Shown one piece after another: positions 18,809 to 26,869 of a stretch of DNA of 64,000 bases. The position numbers and the translations under genes are program-made. The notes beneath the pieces were generated by a model. It saw only the letters and a list, made by a program, of their open reading frames with translations, did not search any database and had not been told where the DNA came from. Each line of letters begins with the position of its first letter. The first letter of the stretch is position 1. Source of the DNA: an uncultured Roseateles sp. (GTDB lineage Bacteria; Pseudomonadota; Gammaproteobacteria; Burkholderiales; Burkholderiaceae_C); NCBI RefSeq assembly GCF_963422335.1, contig NZ_OY729424.1, forward strand, positions 1,364,001 through 1,428,000. Direction: 5' to 3'.

Positions 18809-18852
18809 GGGACAGACCTTGCGCAGCAGGCGCTGTCCTCAACTGACTGGAG
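18809..18852 (+). repeat. Intercistronic hairpin element, copy 1 (upstream of glpU)
   Basis: The element begins GGGACAGACCTTG (18809-18821) and ends CTGTCCTCAACTGACTGGAG (18833-18852). GGACAG pairs with CTGTCC as the outer stem. CGC/GCG (18822-18824 and 18830-18832) form a short inner stem around loop AGCAG. The 3' tail supplies the GGAGG ribosome-binding site of glpU. A second copy with the same ends and a different inner stem lies at 57140-57189. Confidence 0.7.
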
Positions 18853-18858
18853 GTATTT

Positions 18859-19167
18859 GTGTTTGATTGGATGGTTTGGACCACTCCGGTGGCCGTCTTC
18901 TTCAGCTGCATCGTGCTGATGCTGATTGGCATGACGGTGTGGGAGATCAAGTCGCCGACGGTGCTGCGCAAGGGTTTTCTGCCGATGCAGACCACGCGCG
19001 GCGACCGGCTGTTTGTGGGTCTGCTGACGGCGGCCTATATCAACTTGATCTTCATCGGCCTGGCCGGCAAGTTCATGGGCTGGTTCGGGCTCGAGGAGGA
19101 GCCCAGCATCTGGATCAGCTTTGTGCTGTCGATGTTTGCCTTGGCCTTCGTGATGAGACGAGGGTAG
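18859..19167 (+). CDS. glpU: Small membrane protein GlpU (DUF2160 type) of the glycerol transporter
   Basis: A 102-residue protein with two or three hydrophobic segments (TTPVAVFFSCIVLMLIG; LLTAAYINLIFIGLAGKF; WISFVLSMFALAFVMRRG) and a central TTRGDR motif. It begins with GTG, five bases after GGAGG. A DUF2160 protein occupies this slot, between permease and binding protein, in glycerol ABC operons. Its mechanistic role is not known to me; an accessory membrane subunit is the natural guess. Confidence 0.85.
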   Translation: MFDWMVWTTPVAVFFSCIVLMLIGMTVWEIKSPTVLRKGFLPMQTTRGDRLFVGLLTAAYINLIFIGLAGKFMGWFGLEEEPSIWISFVLSMFALAFVMRRG

Positions 19168-19188
19168 TGACAAAAGGAATCCGGCCCG

Positions 19189-19234
19189 GTGCTTCCCCGG
19201 GGCCGTGGAATCCTCGCTGCACCAGGGGAAGCAC
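19189..19234 (+). promoter_or_regulatory. Intercistronic stem-loop between glpU and glpV
   Basis: GTGCTTCCCC (19189-19198) and GGGGAAGCAC (19225-19234) form a perfect 10-bp stem with a 26-base loop. There is no U-tract, so it is unlikely to be a simple terminator. Stem-loops before or after binding-protein genes in ABC operons often stabilise the binding-protein mRNA and raise its level over the permeases. That role here is inference. Confidence 0.6.
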
Positions 19235-19269
19235 ATGAATGAATCTGGAAACACAGGAGACAAGACATC

Positions 19270-21000
19270 ATGAGAATGCACTACACAGCACTGGCCCTTG
19301 CGGCCGCGTGCGCGGTGGCGGGCCATGCCTGGGCCGGCGAGGCGGAGGCCAAGAAGTGGGTGGACAGCGAGTTCCAGCCCTCGACCCTGAACAAGGACCA
19401 GCAGATGGCCGAGATGAAGTGGTTCATCGACGCCGCCAAGAAGTTGCAGGCCAAGGGCGTGAAGGAAGTGTCGGTGGTGTCCGAGACGCTGACCACGCAC
19501 GAGTACGAGTCCAAGACCCTGGCCAAGGCCTTCGAGGAGATCACCGGCATCAAGGTCAAGCACGACATCATCCAGGAGGGTGATGTGGTCGAGAAGCTGC
19601 AGACCTCGATGCAGTCGGGCAAGTCCATCTATGACGGCTGGATCAGCGACTCCGACCTGATCGGTACCCATTACCGTTACGGCAAGATCATGAACCTGAC
19701 CGACTACATGGCCGGCGCAGGCAAGGAGTACACCAATCCCGGACTGGACCTGAAAGACTTCATCGGCACCAGCTTCACCACCGCCCCCGATGGCAAGCTC
19801 TACCAACTGCCCGACCAGCAGTTCGCCAATCTCTACTGGTTCCGCGCCGACCTGTTCGCCCGCAAGGACCTGCAGGACAAGTTCAAGGCCAAGTACGGCT
19901 ATGAGCTGGGCGTGCCGCTGAACTGGAGCGCCTACGAGGACATCGCCGAGTTCTTCAGCGTCGACGTGAAGACCATAGACGGCAAGCCCATCTACGGTCA
20001 TATGGACTACGGCAAGAAGGATCCGTCGCTGGGCTGGCGCTTCACCGACGCCTGGCTGTCGATGGCCGGCACGGCCGACATCGGCATCCCCAACGGCATG
20101 CCGGTCGATGAGTGGGGCATTCGCGTGGCGGCAGACAAGTGCACGCCGGTGGGCGCCTCGGTCAGCCGTGGCGGCGCCACCAACTCGCCGGCGGCCGTCT
20201 ACGCGCTGACCAAGTATGTGGACTGGATGAAGAAGTACGCGCCCAAGGAAGCCACCGGCATGACCTTTGGCGAAGCCGGCCCGGTGCCCGCCCAGGGCCA
20301 GATTGCGCAGCAGATCTTCTGGTACACCGCTTTCACCGCCGACATGGTCAAGACCGGTCTGCCGGTCGTCAATGCCGACGGCACGCCGAAGTGGCGCATG
20401 GCCCCCGGCCCCAATGGTCCGTACTGGAAGCAGGGCATGCAGAACGGCTACCAGGACGTGGGTTCCTGGACCTTCTTCAAGGACCATGATGCCAACAAGG
20501 TGGCGGCGGCCTGGCTGTACGCCCAGTTCATCACGGCCAAGACGACCTCGTTGAAGAAGAGCATCACCGGCCTGACCTTCATCCGTGACAGCGACATCCG
20601 CCACGACTACTTCACCAAGAACGCGGCGAAGTACGGCGGCCTGATCGAGTTCTACCGCAGCCCGGCACGGGTCGCCTGGACGCCCACCGGCACCAACGTC
20701 CCCGACTATCCGAAGCTGGCCCAGCTGTGGTGGAAGAACGTGGCCCAGGCCGTCACCGGCGAGAAGACGCCCCAGGGCGCGATGGACAATCTGGCCGAGG
20801 AGATGGACCAGGTCATGAGCCGCCTGGAGCGCGCCGGCATGGCGCATTGCGCGCCCAAGCTGAACAAGAAGGAAGATGCCAAGAAGTGGCTCTCCGACAA
20901 GGGCGCACCCTGGGCCAAGCTGGCCAACGAGAAGCCCAAGGGCGAGACCATCGCCTATGACAAGCTGCTGAATGCCTGGAAGGAAGGCAAGGTGCGCTGA
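19270..21000 (+). CDS. glpV: Glycerol ABC transporter substrate-binding protein GlpV
   Basis: A 576-residue periplasmic solute-binding protein, long for the class but consistent with glycerol-operon binding proteins. The signal peptide is YTALALAAACAVAGHAWA. The mature protein carries an extracellular-solute-binding fold (VSVVSETLTTHEYESKTLA, GKLYQLPDQQFANLYWFRADL). AGGAGA lies nine bases before the ATG at 19270; an ATG two codons later is an alternative. It ends the glp operon, followed by a strong terminator hairpin. Confidence 0.94.
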   Translation: MRMHYTALALAAACAVAGHAWAGEAEAKKWVDSEFQPSTLNKDQQMAEMKWFIDAAKKLQAKGVKEVSVVSETLTTHEYESKTLAKAFEEITGIKVKHDIIQEGDVVEKLQTSMQSGKSIYDGWISDSDLIGTHYRYGKIMNLTDYMAGAGKEYTNPGLDLKDFIGTSFTTAPDGKLYQLPDQQFANLYWFRADLFARKDLQDKFKAKYGYELGVPLNWSAYEDIAEFFSVDVKTIDGKPIYGHMDYGKKDPSLGWRFTDAWLSMAGTADIGIPNGMPVDEWGIRVAADKCTPVGASVSRGGATNSPAAVYALTKYVDWMKKYAPKEATGMTFGEAGPVPAQGQIAQQIFWYTAFTADMVKTGLPVVNADGTPKWRMAPGPNGPYWKQGMQNGYQDVGSWTFFKDHDANKVAAAWLYAQFITAKTTSLKKSITGLTFIRDSDIRHDYFTKNAAKYGGLIEFYRSPARVAWTPTGTNVPDYPKLAQLWWKNVAQAVTGEKTPQGAMDNLAEEMDQVMSRLERAGMAHCAPKLNKKEDAKKWLSDKGAPWAKLANEKPKGETIAYDKLLNAWKEGKVR

Positions 21001-21014
21001 GCACCGCGTTTGAC

Positions 21015-21085
21015 GGCGGGCGCCGGCCCGCCCAAGCCAGCCCCATCGGCCGCGTGCTCAGTCAGAGGCGCGGCCGATTTCTCTT
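21015..21085 (+). terminator. Terminator of the glpD-glpSTPQUV operon
   Basis: Two successive hairpins follow glpV. GGCGGGC/GCCCGCC lies at 21015-21032. The perfect 10-bp pair ATCGGCCGCG (21045-21054) and CGCGGCCGAT (21069-21078) is followed by a T-rich TTTCTCTTGT. The second has the form of a rho-independent terminator. It also lies downstream of the convergent chemoreceptor gene and may act in both directions. Confidence 0.75.
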
Positions 21086-21120
21086 GTCCGCAGTCGGTGT
21101 AGCCGTTGGCTGCATCGCCG

Positions 21121-22692
21121 CTAGACCTTGAATACCGACACCACCTCGGCCAGGCGCTGAGCCTGCTCGCGCAGCGACTGCGCCGCCGCCGCCGATTGCT
21201 CGACCAGGGCCGCGTTCTGCTGCGTCATCTGATCGAGATGGGTCACCGCCACATTCACTTGGGCGATGCCGTCGCGCTGCTCGGTGGCGGCCGAGGCGAT
21301 TTCGCCGATCAGGTCGGTGACACGCTTGACGCTGTTGACGATCTCTTCCATCACCGTGCCGGTCTGCGTCACCAGGCCGGCACCCGACTCGACGCGCTCG
21401 ACCGAGGCGCCGATCAGCGTCTTGATCTCCCGCGCGGCGGCGGCGCTGCGCTGGGCCAGTGAACGCACCTCGCTGGCGACCACGGCAAAGCCGCGCCCCT
21501 GCTCGCCCGCCCGGGCAGCCTCGACGGCGGCGTTCAACGCCAGGATATTGGTCTGGAAGGCAATGCCGTCGATGACGCCGATGATGTCGCTGATCTTGCG
21601 CGAGCTTTGCGTGATCGCGTCCATATTGCTGACCACCTGCGAGACGATGGCGCCGCCGCGGCCGGCCACCTCGGCGGCCGAGGCGGCCAGCTGATTGGCC
21701 TGGCGGGCGGTGTCGGCCGAGTGGCTGACGGTGCCGGTCAGCTCCTCCATCGAGCTGGCGGTCTGCTGCAGGCTGGACGCCGTCTGTTCGGTGCGCACGC
21801 TCAGGTCGTGGTTGCCGGTGGCGATCTCGGCCGAGGCGGTGGACACCGACTCGACCCCGCGCCTCACCTCGCCCACCACCTGGCTCAGCTGCTGGGCCAT
21901 CTTGTCCAGTGCGCCCAGCAGGTGACCGAACTCATCGGCCTGCGTGACCTGAACCCGGGTGCTGAGATCGCCGGCCGCAATCTGGTCGGCGACCTGAATG
22001 GCCTGGGCCAGCGGCCGCTGGATCGAGCGTATCAAGATCAGCGCACCGCCCACCAGCAGCAGCACGATCACCACCACCACGGCGCTGGCAATGCGCAAAG
22101 TGCCCTGGCGTTGCTCGGCCAGCACCTCCTGGGCCTTCAGCTTGGTGGTTTCCTGCAATTTGGCGAAGTCGCGCAGCGACTGCAGATAGACCCGCACCGC
22201 AGGGTTGAAGCGCTGCTGCAGTTCTTCGGTCGCACCCGCGGCGTTGCCGGCGCCCTTGAACTCCCGGGTCTTGGCCAGCGAGTCCAGCACAATCTGGCGC
22301 TCGGTCGCGATGCGGGCCATCAAGGCCTTGTCGTCGGCGCTGAGCTCCATCTGCTCGATCGACTTCTGCACGGTCGAGATGTCGGCGATGGCGGCGCCGA
22401 TCTCGGACTTGAAGGCGGCATCGACCGCCGGGTCGCTGCTGATGGCCGAGGCCTGCACCCGCACCACATTGGTGGTGGTCAGGCCGGCCCAGCGTTCGGC
22501 CGCGGCCTGCTTGGCGTCCATCTTCGCCGTCATCTCGTTGGTCTGCTGCTGGATGCGGCCGCTGCGCGAACTGGAGAAGGTGATCAGGCCGACCAGGGCA
22601 ATGATCACCACGGCCACCGCCAGCCACAGGCGGCCGGCAACGCTCAGGCGGGTCAGGGGCGGACTGGGTGCAGGCTGGGGGCGGTAGCTCAT
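21121..22692 (-). CDS. Methyl-accepting chemotaxis protein with four-helix-bundle sensor
   Basis: A 523-residue transmembrane chemoreceptor. It has TM1 (LWLAVAVVIIALVGLITF) and a periplasmic helical sensor of about 165 residues, consistent with a 4HB_MCP domain. TM2 (VVVIVLLLVGGALILI) is followed by HAMP (ADQIAAGDLSTRVQV) and a cytoplasmic signalling bundle with tip GIAFQTNILALNAAVEAARA. There is no CheR-tethering pentapeptide. It transmits ligand occupancy to CheA/CheW. The signalling half is very similar to the partial receptor at 1-668; the ligand is unknown. No che genes are adjacent. Confidence 0.96.
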   Translation of the reverse strand: MSYRPQPAPSPPLTRLSVAGRLWLAVAVVIIALVGLITFSSSRSGRIQQQTNEMTAKMDAKQAAAERWAGLTTTNVVRVQASAISSDPAVDAAFKSEIGAAIADISTVQKSIEQMELSADDKALMARIATERQIVLDSLAKTREFKGAGNAAGATEELQQRFNPAVRVYLQSLRDFAKLQETTKLKAQEVLAEQRQGTLRIASAVVVVIVLLLVGGALILIRSIQRPLAQAIQVADQIAAGDLSTRVQVTQADEFGHLLGALDKMAQQLSQVVGEVRRGVESVSTASAEIATGNHDLSVRTEQTASSLQQTASSMEELTGTVSHSADTARQANQLAASAAEVAGRGGAIVSQVVSNMDAITQSSRKISDIIGVIDGIAFQTNILALNAAVEAARAGEQGRGFAVVASEVRSLAQRSAAAAREIKTLIGASVERVESGAGLVTQTGTVMEEIVNSVKRVTDLIGEIASAATEQRDGIAQVNVAVTHLDQMTQQNAALVEQSAAAAQSLREQAQRLAEVVSVFKV

Positions 22693-22823
22693 GGCAGCGG
22701 CTCACGGGTGGTGGTGGCCGATCGACGATAGTCCCAATTCGCCGTACGCGCACCCCCGCAGAAGCCCGGGGAGCCCGCTTGGCCGTCAGCCGTCTTCGCC
22801 GGCCCGGATTTGCTGCGCCGGCC

Positions 22824-24863
22824 TCAGGACTGGAACATCAGGCGCTGCGCCAGCTCGCGTTGTGCCACCGGCAGGGCGGCGACTTCGTCCAGTGCCTGTA
22901 TCACCTGTGCGCAAGAGCGGGCCGGCCGGCCCGCCGCCACGCCCCAGACACCTTGCAGCAGACCCGGCACGGGCACGCTCAGGTCCCGACGCACCACTTC
23001 CAGTTCGAGTGCGCTGGGTGGGCCGGGCAGACGGCGCGGGGCGGGCTCATCAGCGGCGGCGATCAACCAGGCGGTCTCCCTGGCCTGCAGCACGGCGGAC
23101 AGGTGTCGGCGCTGATTCAGCTGGCCGGCAAGCAGGGCCTGGCAGAGTCCGTCCCCACCTGCCTGGGCTGCCTGCAGCTGCGCACGCAGTACCAGCAGGT
23201 AGCGATGGCGCATCTCTGCCGAGACGCCCAGCAGCATTCCGGGCATATGGCCGGCCAGTACCTGCAGCGCGGCGGTCTGCTGCGCGGCGTCGTCGCCCCC
23301 GGCGGTGCGGGCCCCGTGCATGCGGACGGCGGCCTCGGTCAGGATGCCGGGGTAGCGTGTCTCCAGCCGGTACCAGGCCGGGTTGCCGCGCAGCGCCTCC
23401 TTGAATTCGACGGCCGATGCCGTGCCGTCGCCGGGCAGGGTCACGGCCAGCGTTTGCGGCAGGGCGGCGATCAGCGCATGGGACGCCAGCTCCTCGCTGC
23501 CGGGGTACCACATGCTGTGCGCAGGCGTGCGCAAGGTGCGTGTGATGAAGGATTCTGGCAGGCCCATGTCGCGGTAGGTGCCGGCCAGATGCTGATTGGC
23601 CACCTCATCGAACACCGGGTTGTAGGTGCCGCTGGACGCACGGTGAAAGCCCAGCTGTGCGCCCGGCATCAGCTGGCGCTGAGCGCCGGCCAGGAACACC
23701 AGGGTGCAGGCACTCTCGCAGCCGCCGACCGCACGGGTGTTGGCGCCGGCCTTGCGCACCAGGGCCACCATGCGCTGGGCCTCATGGACCCGGCCGCCCG
23801 GCGAGGCCAGCTCGACCAGACGCACCGGCTGAGGCGTGGTGGCCAGCAGCCGTTGCAGCCGCGTCGCGTCGCCCATGCCGATAGGGCCTTCGAGGCGCAG
23901 CGTGCGGCCATCATCCGAGAGCTTCAGCGCGGCCTGCCCTATCGGGTCGATGCCGCGGGCCATCTGCAGGAATTCGCCGGCCTGCGGCGCGAAGCCGATC
24001 AGCGCCGAGGCCAGGGTCTGCAGCGCACCCAGGGCCAGGCACAACCGGGCCAGATGGGCCCACAGTGCCGCGCCGCCGATCTGGCGGTAGGCCGCCGCGG
24101 CCCGCCAGGCACCGACGATGCACCAGACGTCGATGGCCAGCATCAGTGGCCAGCCGATCAGCATGGCGATGCTGCCGGCCTGCAGCGCCTCGCCCTTCAG
24201 GCTGATCCAGGTCATCAGGCCGGTCAGCGCAAAGGCCAGCGGCACCGACAGCAGCACATTGTTGAGCCAGAAGCTCTGCATCAGGCTTTGCTCGCCGCGC
24301 CAATGGGCGGCGATATAGCCGGGCTCGTCGCCGTGTTGCTGGCGCCGCCGCACCACCTGCGTGCCGGCCAGGCGGTCGTGCCAGGCCCGCTTGTCGGGGT
24401 CCACGGCCGCCCACAGCAGGCCCAGGCCCAGCGGCAGTGCCGACACGAAGTAGCCCACCCAGCGCATCAGGCTTTGCCACAGGCCCGGTCGGGCGCCGGT
24501 GCGCATGTCGATGACGCGGATGCCGGCCAGCAGCTTGCCCGGGGTGGCTCCCTGCCAGCACCAGAAGGTGATGCAGATCAGCGCTGGCAGCAGCCAGTTG
24601 ATGGCCAGGCTCAGCGGCCGCAAATCATCCCACCGGGCGATGGGTTCGCGATAGGCCAGCCACATCAGCTGCGCGCTCAGCGCCAGCATCAGCAGGGCGT
24701 CCAGCACGAATGCGCACAGGCGCGAGGCCAGGCCGGCGGGCTGTCGGGCGGGGCGCGCGGTCCGGCTGGCGGCCTGCAGCACCTGCACCGGCGGAGGCCG
24801 CGTCAGCATATTGTCGTCGTCGGCATCGTCCGCAACAATGCCGAGCTCGATGGGCTTTGCCAT
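22824..24863 (-). CDS. RDD-domain membrane protein fused to a ClpP/crotonase-like serine-protease domain
   Basis: A 679-residue fusion. Residues about 45-175 are an RDD domain (GLASRLCAFVLDALLML, QGATPGKLLAGIRVID, WHDRLAGTQVV). Several further membrane segments occupy about 195-320. Residues about 330-470 resemble the predicted periplasmic ClpP/crotonase-like group COG3904: VELASPGGRVHEAQRMV, then GGCESACTLVFLAG with candidate nucleophile Ser384, and QLGFHRASS supplying a candidate His. About 200 helical residues follow. A membrane-tethered protease is plausible; no substrate can be named. It is divergent from the Mla operon. Confidence 0.8.
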   Translation of the reverse strand: MAKPIELGIVADDADDDNMLTRPPPVQVLQAASRTARPARQPAGLASRLCAFVLDALLMLALSAQLMWLAYREPIARWDDLRPLSLAINWLLPALICITFWCWQGATPGKLLAGIRVIDMRTGARPGLWQSLMRWVGYFVSALPLGLGLLWAAVDPDKRAWHDRLAGTQVVRRRQQHGDEPGYIAAHWRGEQSLMQSFWLNNVLLSVPLAFALTGLMTWISLKGEALQAGSIAMLIGWPLMLAIDVWCIVGAWRAAAAYRQIGGAALWAHLARLCLALGALQTLASALIGFAPQAGEFLQMARGIDPIGQAALKLSDDGRTLRLEGPIGMGDATRLQRLLATTPQPVRLVELASPGGRVHEAQRMVALVRKAGANTRAVGGCESACTLVFLAGAQRQLMPGAQLGFHRASSGTYNPVFDEVANQHLAGTYRDMGLPESFITRTLRTPAHSMWYPGSEELASHALIAALPQTLAVTLPGDGTASAVEFKEALRGNPAWYRLETRYPGILTEAAVRMHGARTAGGDDAAQQTAALQVLAGHMPGMLLGVSAEMRHRYLLVLRAQLQAAQAGGDGLCQALLAGQLNQRRHLSAVLQARETAWLIAAADEPAPRRLPGPPSALELEVVRRDLSVPVPGLLQGVWGVAAGRPARSCAQVIQALDEVAALPVAQRELAQRLMFQS

Positions 24864-24989
24864 CTTTTCCTCCCTCTATTTTTGGAGCCACTCTAGCGGC
24901 GTTTGTGTCTCAATGCCAGTCTGAAATTTCACGCGCCACCATGCGTCAGCGTTTAGAGTCGAGCCCATTGCCGCCCTGACCGCCCACGC

Positions 24990-26105
24990 ATGCCGACCGA
25001 AGCCGCGTCCGATCCACCTCCGCCCACTGCCGCGTGGGAAGCCCTGCCCGATGGCGCACTGCTGCGCCTGGCAGGCGACTGGCGTGGCCGGGCCAGCCTG
25101 CCGGCTCCGCCGGCAGGCCTGGCGGCGGGGAAGCAGTTGCGGATCGATGCGCAAGACCTGACCCATTTCGACAGCGGCCTGGCGTCGGCCCTGTGGGCGT
25201 TGGGGGGAACAGGCGGCGCCAGGCTGGACCCTGCAGGCCTGCCCGAGGGCTTGCGAGAGGTCTTGGCGCTGGCAGGGTCGGGACTTGCCTCTGTCGCACC
25301 TCCGCCGCGCTCACGCCTGCTGGCCCGCATCGGCCTGCAATGGTCCGCACGCGCCGAACGAGGCCAGGTCACCCTGCGCTTCGTCGGCGAGGTGTTGCAG
25401 GCCGCCATGCGGGCGCTGAGCGGCCGCACGGCGATGCGCCGGGCCGATTTCATGCACCAGCTGCAGGCCACCGGCCCGTCCAGCCTGGGCATCGTCTCGC
25501 TGGTCAGCTTTCTGGTCGGTTTGATACTGGCCTATATGGGAGCGGCCCAGCTGGAGCGCTTCGGTGCGCAGATCTATATGGCCGATCTGGTCACCATCGG
25601 CGTGGTGCGGGAGATTGCCGCGTTGATGACAGGCATCATCCTGGCCGGCCGCGTCGGCGCCGCGTTTGCGGCCCAGCTCGGCAGCATGCAGGCCAACGAG
25701 GAGATCGATGCACTGCAGTCGATGGGGCTGAACCCGGTCGAGCATCTGGTGCTGCCGCGTGTGCTGGCGATGCTGCTGGTGGCGCCGCTGCTGACCACCT
25801 ATGCAGCGCTGGTGGGCATGCTGGCCGGCCTGCTGGTGGCGGTGGGCATCTACGACGTCGAGCCGCTGGAGTATCTGGTGCGCTGCAAGGATTCGCTGAC
25901 CCTGCCCCACCTGGGCATAGGCCTGCTCAAGGGCACGGTCTATGCCCTGCTGGTGGCCCTGGCGGGCTGCCGCCAGGGGCTCAATGCCGGCCGCAGTGCC
26001 CAGGCCGTCGGTGACGCCACCACGGCCGCCGTGGTGCAGGCCATTGTCTGGATCGTCGTCGCCGCCTCGGCGCTGACGATGATGTTCCAGCGGCTGGACT
26101 GGTGA
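24990..26105 (+). CDS. MlaE-like ABC permease with N-terminal STAS-like domain
   Basis: A 371-residue permease of the MlaE (DUF140) family, part of an inner-membrane lipid transporter. The N-terminal 110 residues form a STAS/MlaB-like domain (GALLRLAGDWRG, IDAQDLTHFDSGLASAL). The membrane part has GIVSLVSFLVGLILAYMGA and the family-typical IGVVREIAALMTGIILAGRVGAAFAAQLGSM (cut here into its recognisable halves). Fusing the STAS part replaces the separate MlaB subunit. It starts an operon permease-ATPase-MCE-lipoprotein, overlapping the next gene by one base. Confidence 0.93.
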   Translation: MPTEAASDPPPPTAAWEALPDGALLRLAGDWRGRASLPAPPAGLAAGKQLRIDAQDLTHFDSGLASALWALGGTGGARLDPAGLPEGLREVLALAGSGLASVAPPPRSRLLARIGLQWSARAERGQVTLRFVGEVLQAAMRALSGRTAMRRADFMHQLQATGPSSLGIVSLVSFLVGLILAYMGAAQLERFGAQIYMADLVTIGVVREIAALMTGIILAGRVGAAFAAQLGSMQANEEIDALQSMGLNPVEHLVLPRVLAMLLVAPLLTTYAALVGMLAGLLVAVGIYDVEPLEYLVRCKDSLTLPHLGIGLLKGTVYALLVALAGCRQGLNAGRSAQAVGDATTAAVVQAIVWIVVAASALTMMFQRLDW

Positions 26106-26869
26106 TGGACGAAGCGCAGAGCCATCCGCCATTGATACAGGTCGAGGGCCTGACCATGGCCTATGGCCGCAAGATCATCCAGCGCGACCTCAGCTTCGAT
26201 GTTCGCGCCGGCGAGATCCTGGTGCTGATGGGCGGCAGCGGCTGCGGCAAGAGCACGCTGTTGCGCCATCTGATCGGCCTGCAACGGCCGGCCCGCGGCA
26301 GCATTCACTACGGCGAGATCGATCTGGTCGAGGCCGATGACGACGAGATGGATGCGCTGCGCCGGCGCTTTGGCGTGATGTTCCAGGCCGGTGCGCTATG
26401 GAGTTCGATGACGGTGGGCGAGAACGTGATGCTGCCGCTGCGCGAGTTCACCCAGCTCGACGAGGCGGAGATCGAGACCGTGGCCCGCTTCAAGCTGGCC
26501 CTGGTGGGTCTGGGCGGCAGCTTCGATGCCTCGCCGGCCGATCTCAGCGGCGGCATGAAGAAGCGCGCCGCGATCGCCCGCGCGATGGCGCTGGACCCGC
26601 CGCTGCTCTTTCTCGACGAGCCCTCGGCCGGGCTGGACCCGCTGACCTCGGCGCGGCTCGATGAGCTGATACTGAACCTGCGCCATCATCTGGGCACGAC
26701 GGTGGTGATGGTCACCCACGAGCTGGACAGCATTTTCGCGGTCGCCGACCGTGCCCTGTTTCTGGATGCCAAGGAGAAAACCATGATCGCGCTGGACTCA
26801 CCGCGCGCCTTGCTGGAGCATGGCCCCGAGCATGTGCGCGAGTTCATGCGCCGTGGAGCGCGAGCATGA
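26105..26869 (+). CDS. MlaF-like ABC transporter ATP-binding protein
   Basis: A 254-residue ATPase with Walker A GGSGCGKST, signature LSGGMKKRAAIARAMA and Walker B LLFLDEPSAGLDP; the switch histidine is in VTHELDS. The LSGGM form and MFQAGALWSSMTV segment are typical of Mla/Ttg2/Mkl ATPases. It powers lipid movement through the MlaE-like permease. The ATG at 26105 overlaps the preceding stop by one base (a GTG three bases earlier is an alternative); the end overlaps the MCE gene by four. Confidence 0.94.
   Translation: MDEAQSHPPLIQVEGLTMAYGRKIIQRDLSFDVRAGEILVLMGGSGCGKSTLLRHLIGLQRPARGSIHYGEIDLVEADDDEMDALRRRFGVMFQAGALWSSMTVGENVMLPLREFTQLDEAEIETVARFKLALVGLGGSFDASPADLSGGMKKRAAIARAMALDPPLLFLDEPSAGLDPLTSARLDELILNLRHHLGTTVVMVTHELDSIFAVADRALFLDAKEKTMIALDSPRALLEHGPEHVREFMRRGARA

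Noticed and set aside
18763..20847. 694-codon open frame opposite glpU and glpV
   Set aside because: The + strand has recognised family members with ribosome-binding sites; the antisense product has no family features.
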